Below, in pieces: positions 56,919-64,000 of a stretch of DNA of 64,000 bases (its first letter is position 1; every line of letters begins with the position of its first letter). Made by a program: the position numbers and the translations under genes. The stretch is from Anadara kagoshimensis. Its lineage: Eukaryota > Mollusca > Bivalvia > Arcoida > Arcidae. The DNA is taken from the NCBI GenBank assembly GCA_021292105.1, contig CM037874.1:40650404-40714403 (forward strand). Reading direction: 5' to 3'. The notes beneath the pieces are model-generated. The model was not told where the DNA came from, searched no databases, and was given only the letters and a program-made list of their open reading frames with translations.

Positions 56919-58122
56919 AACAAGAGCACCGCCGAGCGGAGCATTATACGCCCATGTTATATTGATCGAGTAGTACTATTTACTGAGAAGTATAAGTACA
57001 ACTAGGATATTTGATGTAAAAATATATTACCAACTCTGTGTTCGGGCCATAACTCGTAACCCAAAAAAGTTGTAATTCAAATTTGCACGAGATATTACCA
57101 TGATTAAGGTGTAACTGTATAACAAATTTCATTTAAATCCATGTTTGTATTGTCTACTGAATGGAATACAAACCACATGGTCATACATACAAAAATTTCT
57201 AAGTTAAAAAAGGGGCATAACTCCTCCAAAAATAATCTGAAAAAGTTGTAATTCGAACTTGCACCAATATTAACATCGTAAATGTGTATACCAAATGTAT
57301 AACAAATTTCATTTAAATCCATGTTTGTATTGTCTACTGAATGGAATACAAACCACATGGTCATACATACAAAAATTTCTAAGTTAAAAAAGGGGCATAA
57401 CTCCTCCAAAAATAATCCGAAAAAGTTGTAATTCGAACTTGCACCAGATATTAACATCGTAAATGTGTATACCAAATTTCATTTGAATCCATAAATAGTT
57501 GTAGGCTCTAATGATCAGAAACCACATGGCCATACATACAAAAATTTCTAAGTTAAAAAAGGGGCATAACTCCTCCAAAAATAATCCGAAAAAGTTGTAA
57601 TTCGAACTTGCACCAGATATTAACATCGTAAATGTGTATACCAAATTTAATTTGAATCCATAAATAGTGGTAGGCTCTAATGATCGGAAACCACATGGTC
57701 ATACATACAAAAATTTCTAAGTTAAAAAAGGGGCATAACTCCTCAAAAAATAATCCGAAAAAGTTGTAATTCGAACTTGCACCAGATATTAACCTCGTAA
57801 ATGTGTATACCAAATTTCATTTGAATCCATAAATAGTTGTAGGCTCTAATGATCGGAAACCACATGGTCATACATACAAAAATTTCTAAGTTAAAAAAGG
57901 GGCATAACTCCTCCAAAAATAATCCGAAAAAGTTGTAATTCGAACTTGCACAAGGTATTACCATGGTAAAGCTGTATACCAAATTTCATTTGAATCCATA
58001 AATGTTTGTGGTCTCTTCTCTATTGAACGGAATACAAATTGTTAACAGACGCCCGCCCGCCCGCCCGCCCGGACGGAGAGCACCGTAACATAATACGTCC
58101 CGTCATATGATGGGCGTATAAA
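56919..58122 (+). mobile_element. Second HINE family with different subterminal repeats and 169-bp monomers
   Basis: Starts AACAAGAGCACCGCCGAGCGG (hairpin CCGC/GCGG), then CATTATACGCCCAT. About five monomers are spaced at 180, 169, 169 and 169 bp (AAGTTAAAAAAGGGG at 57201, 57381, 57550, 57719, 57888). A CGCC tetranucleotide tract (58050-58072), a CCCGTCATATGATGGG hairpin and ATGGGCGTATAA follow. TTATACGCCCAT at the left is the exact inverse of ATGGGCGTATAA at the right. The architecture equals the main family but every module differs except the AACAAGAG start. Long minus-strand frames across monomers are repeat artefacts. Confidence 0.82.
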
Positions 58123-58144
58123 AAGTACCTTATGTTTTTTTCTT

Positions 58145-58223
58145 GTAGATTGTGATACAGTATTTTATTGTAGATTGTGATACAGTATTTTATTGTAGAT
58201 TGTGATACAGTATTTTATTGTGT
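58145..58223. repeat. 25-bp minisatellite, three copies
   Basis: TAGATTGTGATACAGTATTT plus TATTG repeats at 58146, 58171 and 58196, essentially without change. Confidence 0.9.
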
Positions 58224-58369
58224 TTTGTTTTCTTACAAATTGGATGTGTTTTGTCCCATAGTCATTTCCTCTTTTAAAATTCAGATACAATTGGATATGT
58301 TAACATCTAATTGACCCTCAAATATAAATAAATTACCTTGCAGTAAAATTTTATGATTGTTATTTTTCT

Positions 58370-58535
58370 GAATTATAATACATAATTCTGTTATGTGCCT
58401 GTTGTCAGTTATCAGTCTTTCATACTCCTGTAACTATCATTTTTATACATAATTATCTTTTCACAATTATTTAACTTATGTGAAACTTTAAATTCAAGAC
58501 AACATCAAATGATTTGGGTAGCATATTACCAGTGC
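58370..58535. repeat. Dispersed repeat R4, copy 2
   Basis: Same landmarks as 43485-43620, with one extra short stretch (CTTTCATACTCCTGTAAC) in the middle. Confidence 0.65.
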
Positions 58536-59469
58536 TATTAGACCACTGTATATTATATGTGACGTGCCACAACAAAAGGTACAATTCAGATTTTACGTCA
58601 CAACGTGAGAAAATGATGTAAAACATCATTGTTTTTTTGGCAGGTTACCTCAACGTGTGTTGTCTGCTGAACAGGTTCAACTGTACGTCAAGTTACGTGT
58701 ACTTTTTCATTCGTTGTTTGCATTGTTTGTGATGTTTTAATCAACAATGTATTTGTTGGAGGCAAGTATTAACAATCAAAAACAAAAATACTTATTTGCA
58801 TGACGATTTTTCTCCCTGAAATATATTTTATTTGCTTGATTGCTATCACTCAACATTTCACCCCAATGGAATATGTCGCCGATGTAAACAAACATTGGGG
58901 TTGACCATTTACAAATTTCTGGTCCTCCCAGATATTGTAAATAGGAGTGAAAACAAATTCCTGTGGTAAAGTATCAAAGTTTAATCATCTAGATCTAGTA
59001 AAACCTTCCAACAAAGTCAAGCAACTTGGTTGCAACTATGTACCCAAACTGTCAAAACACCAAAGATTGCCAAAAAAGTTTTATTTATAATCTTATTCCA
59101 ATAAAGGGTGATCTTTTATGTCCAATTTTTCATGTAACATAAATTTTTACCATGCATTACCTCAGAACATTTCGAAATGACCATTCCATCACGATATCTA
59201 GATCATGTCATGGTTGAACTCAGCGTCACAGTTTCTCACACCAATGTTTACATTTATGGGGCTCTGGAAGGGTTAAGGGATGAATCATGAATGTCCGATA
59301 TTGGTCAATTAATTAACTGTTTATTTAAAACAGTAATTAATTAATTTTACCAGATATGTGTTGAAGATTCTAATTAAATTAATCACTAATTTATTGATAT
59401 CTTAATTAATTTTGTTAATTATGATATCTCCATTTAAGATATAAATAACTCAATAAATTTATTTAGGAC
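58536..59469. other. Unassigned AT-rich region
   Basis: No coding frame recognised. TTACGTCACAACGTGAG near 58596 and an AATTAATTAACTG/CAGTAATTAATT inverted repeat near 59308-59345 are the only structured parts. Confidence 0.4.
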
Positions 59470-61333
59470 AACAAGAGGCCCATTGGGCCTGATATGCTCA
59501 CCTGATAAATAATAGCTTGAATGTCAAATGTCAAAATCTTTCATAATAGTAACTATTAGAGGTTGAATTGTGAAAACAAAAGTACAAAAGTAAAAATACT
59601 AGGTCATTTTGGGATTTTTTGGTATCTGTCACCTTGACCCTTGAATGTATGGCCTTTGTTATTATATCAAAATGATTGTGATGCCAATACCTAACAGTCT
59701 AATATACATGCCTATATAAAGAATTTATAGTTGTGATGCCAATACCTAATAGTCTAATATAGAGTTTATAGTTTTTTAGAAAATTAACAATTTCAATATT
59801 GTTTTGCATCTGTGAGCTTGACCTTTGAACCCATGATCTTTTTCTATACATTAAAATGATTGTTGTATCAATACTTACAATATATATACATGCCTATACA
59901 AAATGTTCATAATTTTTTTAAGATAATTAACCATTTCAGTATTATTTCACATCTGTGATCTTGACCTTTGAACCCATGACCTTAATCTATATATCAAAAT
60001 GAACGTTACATTAATACTAACAATATTCTAATATACATGTCTGTCCAAAATTCTTTTAGTTTACAATTAACCATTTCAGTATTGTTTCACATCTGTGACC
60101 TTGACCTTTGAACTCATGACCTTTTTTTATACATCAAAATGATTGTTGTATCAATACCTACAACATTCTAATATTCATGTCTATACAAAAAGTTAATAGT
60201 TTTCGAGATAATTAACCATTTCTGTATTGTTTTGCATCTGTGACCTTGACCTTTGAACCCATGACCTTTTTCTATACATCAAATGATCGTTTTATCAATA
60301 CCTACAACATTCTAATATACATGCCTATACAAAAAACTAATAGTTTTCAAGTTAATTAACCAATTAAGTATTATTTCGCATGTGACCTTGACCTTTGAAC
60401 CCTTGACCTTAATCTATATATCAAAATGATTGTTACATCAATACTAACAATATTCTAATATACATGTCTGTCCAAAATTTTTTTAGTTTACGAGATAATT
60501 AACTATTTCTGTATTGTTTTGCATCTGTGACCTTGACCTTTAAACTCATGACCTTTTTCTATACAGCAAAATGATTGTTGTATCAATACCTACAACATTC
60601 TAACATTCCTGTCTATACAAAAAGTTAATAGTTTTCAAGATAATTAACCATTTCGGTATTGTTTTCCATCTGTGATCTTGACCTTTGAACCCAGGACCTT
60701 TTTCTATACATCAAAATGACCGTTGTATCAATATCTACAACATTGTAACATACATGCCTATACAAAAAAATAATACTTTTCAAGACAAAAAGTTTATAGT
60801 TTTCCAGATAATAACTAAAATCAGAGGTAAAAAAATTTAGGTCACGTCCCATTTTGAAGATAATAACAAGAATATGTCAAAACTGAAAACCCCATGTCAT
60901 TATCTGGTAAAATAGTCAAGTTATAACAATTTGAAGCTATTTTACCATTTTGTCAAAATTAAATGCAAAAAATTGTAACCTATTTTTTGTGCGAATTTCA
61001 TAAAATGAACAAACTATAGGGTTAAGACCCTAGAAAAGCCAAATATCACATCAGATTTTTTCTCCAATCATTGGTTTCGGAGAAGAAGATTTTTTAAGAT
61101 TTTTGCACCCCTAGGTCACCTTGACCTAGTTATGGTAGCCATGGCAACGCCACAAAGAAATCTGAATTGCACCCGCCCATATATACTTCTCACCAAGTTT
61201 CGTTGAAATCTGTCTTGTAGTTTCAGAGAAGATGTCGAAAATAGGTGTTAACGACACATACACACACACGCACGCACACACATACACTATGCCATAAGCT
61301 CACCTAACCTAACCTTTCGGTCAGGTGAGCTAA
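59470..61333 (+). mobile_element. HINE/pearl-like element, complete
   Basis: Starts AACAAGAGGCCCATTGGGCC with ATGCTCACCTGATAAATAAT, like 44508. Monomers are less regular (59760-60780). The 3' flank has the 19-bp palindrome (61111-61129), an ACACACGCACGC tract, a hairpin and CTAA (61330-61333). Confidence 0.85.
61111..61129. promoter_or_regulatory. 19-bp AGGTCAnnnTGACCT palindrome
   Basis: Sixth identical copy, in the same element-relative position. Confidence 0.55.
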
Positions 61334-61514
61334 AAACAAATAAATTTATTAATAAATTTATAAATAAATAAATAAAAATATTTGTTTTATTTATTGATGA
61401 TAATATTTTCTATTAAGAACATTTCTTTTTTGATTGATGGCGCTGTACGAATCAGTGAAGGTTATTGCATTTATATTGACAACCAATTACTTTTGGGATG
61501 TGTAGGAAACCGGA

Positions 61515-61727
61515 ATGTCTGGAAAAAGTCATCTGTCTACGACATATAAACTGACAAACTTTCTCACACAGGAATTGACAGAGTATGATTCGAATTTTTG
61601 GACCTTGGGCGGCAATAGAATTAAAACTTTATGTTGTGAGATCCGCTGTGATCCGTTAGCGCACTTTGGAAAACTTGTCCACAGAGCAGAAACTTTTCTT
61701 TTTGTATCTGAAAAATATGCGTTTTGA
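61515..61727 (+). CDS. Short open frame, possible first exon of the decayed transposase-like gene
   Basis: 70 residues starting MSGKSHLSTTYKLTNFLTQE and ending in VSEKYAF. No family recognised. It lies ~170 bp before the acceptor of the transposase-like exon on the same strand, so it could be its 5' exon, but no convincing donor joins them. An overlapping minus-strand frame of equal length (61529-61741) is probably a shadow. Confidence 0.3.
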   Translation: MSGKSHLSTTYKLTNFLTQELTEYDSNFWTLGGNRIKTLCCEIRCDPLAHFGKLVHRAETFLFVSEKYAF

Positions 61728-62147
61728 CATGAACAACGCATTCAAGAATACATCAATAATACAGATCGATAGGGTGTCAAACAATTGAACTTCTTTTACT
61801 ACAAATGATGTATAAAACACAAATTTGAAAATTAAAAATATTTTACAAAATAATGACTATGCTTTTAAAAAAGTGAATATATCACTTACTGTTTTAGGAG
61901 ATTGGCAAACAGTTTAATGAGCATTTTAGAATAACAGATAAAGGTACCTGTCAGCAGTATGCAAGTTCCAAATCTATAGATCTCTATACAGAAGATATTG
62001 ATACTGAGACCGAGAGTGATGGTGATGGCGATAATTCTGTTAGTGTTGTACAATCAAATGTTATCCAGTATGTAAACAACAAGGATTCTTTTCCCTTAGA
62101 TAGAAATACTGAAATTGATGGGGCTGCTGCTTATGATGATAATGATT

Positions 62148-62169
62148 ATGTTGTTGTTGTTGTTGTTGT

Positions 62170-62210
<41 letters not shown>

Positions 62211-62212
62211 TG
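62148..62212. repeat. GTT/GAT trinucleotide microsatellite inside the transposase-like exon
   Basis: About eight GTT then about fourteen GAT units, read as Val and Asp runs in the decayed gene's frame. Likely expanded after inactivation or within an acidic linker. Confidence 0.9.
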
Positions 62213-63205
62213 GTTTTCAATACTGGAAACGGTTTTGAAAAATCGTGTAATTGTAATTTGTATGAAACAATTTGACCAATTTAGTGTGAGTGACCATATA
62301 TTATCAATAAGGGACACAAGAAAGATATGTACATTATGGGTGTGATGAGACCAATAAATAAAAACAGTAGTACACAAACAGGCAAACAGAAAATGATCCG
62401 TAATAATTATACATTCCAAGGAAAAAGTGTATGTAGAAATTGCTTCAAACAAATCTATAACATTGGTGAAAAAACATTGAGATCATTAAAAAACATTTCG
62501 AAAAGAATGGACCAGTTCCTAGACATCATAGCAACATGGTAGAACACCAAAACACTCTCTTAATTATGAAGATACTAAGCAGGTTGTGGATTTTATAATT
62601 GGATACAGCAATGATTTCGGCCTACCACAGCCATCAGCACCACGCGGTGTGAATAACTTGCCATCAATTTTTCTTCCATGTTATGACACCAAACTGAATA
62701 TTTTTCACATATATGAGGAAGCATGTTCAAATTCTAATGACAGATCTGTAGGTCTGTCATCCTTTTAGGACATATGGCTAAAATGCTGTCCGCATATAAA
62801 GATTAGTACACCCCGTGACGATGTTTGTCAGAAATGTTAGATTTTTCGTAGACGTATCCAAGATGCCACGTCTGATGAAGACAAGCTTGTTTCAACTTCT
62901 GAATTCAAAATACATCTTGAGAAATGTCAGACAGAGCGTACTGTATATGCAACAGGCATAAGAGAGTCACTGGATGAGCTTCACGGAGTTGTTAGACCAC
63001 CTGGAGTTATACCACCTGTTTCAACATGCTACAAGAAAATGCATTATATTTTTGACTTTTCAAAAAACTTAACTATTCCTCACAGTTCAAGACAAATAGG
63101 TCCTATTTACTTTGTGTCACCTTTAAAAGTGTTCTTATTTGAAGTCTGATTAGATGGTGTACCAATGCAATATAACTACCAGTTTGATGAGAGCCAGACT
63201 ATAGG

Positions 63206-63207
<2 letters not shown>

Positions 63208-63238
<31 letters not shown>
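63208..63238. repeat. (CT)n microsatellite
   Basis: About 15 CT units just after the donor-like GTATCT of the decayed gene. Confidence 0.95.
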
Positions 63239-63241
<3 letters not shown>

Positions 63242-63601
63242 ATGAAATTTACACAAATGTCATGTATTTTTTATGCTTTCAGTATCAAATAACTAATATG
63301 TTATAAATCTGTTTAATTAGGTGGTTGAATTTTGATAATGAATTATGAGAACACAATAAAAAAATTAATAATAATAATAATAAAAACGGCAAATTACATG
63401 TATATGCCATCATAACATGTACAGTAAGGGATGAAAGCGAAATAGAAGAGAAGTATTCCATTTTAAAGCAAAATAGTAGCCAAATATTTAATTTTGTACC
63501 CCAATTTAAAATATTTCAGAAGATAGAGCGAATTCACATGGAACCAATGCAGTAATCTCAATGATACACCAAAAGAATGTGGTATCCATGCTGACAACTG
63601 C

Positions 63602-64000
63602 GTAGATATTGAATATTACATTTATTATATAAATTTTGATTCCATGCACTCATCTTTCTTATATATTTATTTTAAATTCTGTACTTTTCTAGCAAGTAAG
63701 CCATAGCTGGTACATGTAGACCTTTCAATGGAAAGGGATATTGATTTTTTTTATTACAAACTACACTCAATCTTCTTTATGAACACAACAATACCCCGTG
63801 TTCAATTTATTTGATACTTTTTTGAAAAATATTATCTTAGTTTTACTTTTAACACTGGGCAAAATAAAAACAAATAAATGGTGTAATGGCGTACCTTTGA
63901 TGGCCGGTGATGATGGGGATCCATAAACAAATCACGTACATGATGCAAATAGCAGAACATGCAAGGTATATTTATTTTTAAGATGTTGTAAATGCAGATA
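63602..64000. other. Unassigned AT-rich end of the window
   Basis: No further conserved exon of the transposase-like gene is recognisable before the window ends. Confidence 0.4.

Larger units (their letters stand above)
61898..63601 (+). pseudogene. Decayed spliced transposase-like gene (two exon-like blocks)
   Basis: Block 1 (61898-63204) follows acceptor CTGTTTTAG. It encodes an acidic stretch (TEDIDTETESDGDGD) expanded by GTT/GAT repeats, then MYIMGVMRP, YTFQGKSVCRNCFKQIYNIG, a K-HFEKNGPVPRH-like block and LNYEDTKQVVDFIIGYSNDF. GLPQPSAPRG, LPSIFLPCYDTKLNIFHIYE, CPHIKISTPRDDVCQKC and YNYQFDESQTIG follow. I recall this block order from a widespread transposon-derived family in corals and molluscs whose superfamily I cannot assign. 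Damage: two frameshifts (near 62489 and 62538) and at least three in-frame stops (near 62766, 62836, 63147). Donor ATAG|GTATCT at 63205. Block 2 (63520-63601) follows ATATTTCAG and reads HGTNAVISMIHQ, then, after a deletion, GIHADNC, the expected next conserved segment. Confidence 0.6.

Noticed and set aside
57104-57982. Minus-strand frames with FELQLFRIIFGGVMPLF-type repeats
   Set aside because: Artefact of the 169-180-bp tandem monomers; start and stop positions follow the repeat, not a gene.
62115-62452. Overlapping plus and minus frames with Met/Leu and Ile/Asn runs
   Set aside because: Products of the GTT/GAT repeat read in the wrong frames of the decayed transposase-like exon.

Overview
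The window is AT-rich animal nuclear DNA, most probably from a bivalve mollusc. The evidence is the dominant repeat: at least a dozen dispersed elements that begin AACAAGAGGCC with a GCTCACCTGA block, carry tandem 145-bp monomers and an ACGC-type tetranucleotide microsatellite, and end in a small hairpin followed by TCAGGTGAGCTAA. This layout matches the oyster pearl and Drosophila mini-me/DINE-1 class of non-autonomous rolling-circle elements (Helentron-associated, HINE). A V-domain SINE and a Mag-like LTR element also fit a mollusc. There are no operons or prokaryotic features.

Layout. 1-2849: two nested HINEs holding an (ATC)n array, duplicated at 3361-4310. 4441-8847: dispersed repeats, a ~180-bp tandem repeat and a hAT transposon (7070-8235) with a zinc-finger transposase remnant. 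8848-13300: a ~1.5-kb segment duplicated in tandem; a HINE sits in the first copy and the second copy preserves the empty site. 13301-18965: HINE arrays containing a triple nest (SINE in Tc1/mariner in HINE). 19490-26880: a 67-bp palindromic satellite split by a young Ty3/gypsy-type LTR element (19826-24470). 27743-34478: further HINEs, one chimeric, plus a recurrent ~1.1-kb repeat. 34582-50689: three minus-strand exons of the only convincing host gene, an MGH1-like (GH63-type) glucosidase. One of its introns is ~14.8 kb and is filled with HINEs, a 5'-truncated Tx1/L1-like LINE, an older LINE and a hAT MITE. 50977-61333: three more HINEs of the main family, one HINE with different termini (56919-58122), and small hairpins and tandem repeats. 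61515-63601: a decayed spliced transposase-like gene.

The most notable pattern links the repeats to regulation. Six HINE 3' flanks each contain the same perfect 19-bp palindrome, which includes the consensus oestrogen-response-type inverted repeat AGGTCAnnnTGACCT. Each 145-bp monomer carries a cluster of AGGTCA half-sites, and an unrelated ~140-bp monomer family (about 36340-37160) also carries AGGTCA inverted repeats with 3-bp spacing. Whether nuclear receptors bind them is inference; the motifs and their recurrence are visible in the sequence. Calls of protein families rest on recalled conserved motifs, since no search could be run.
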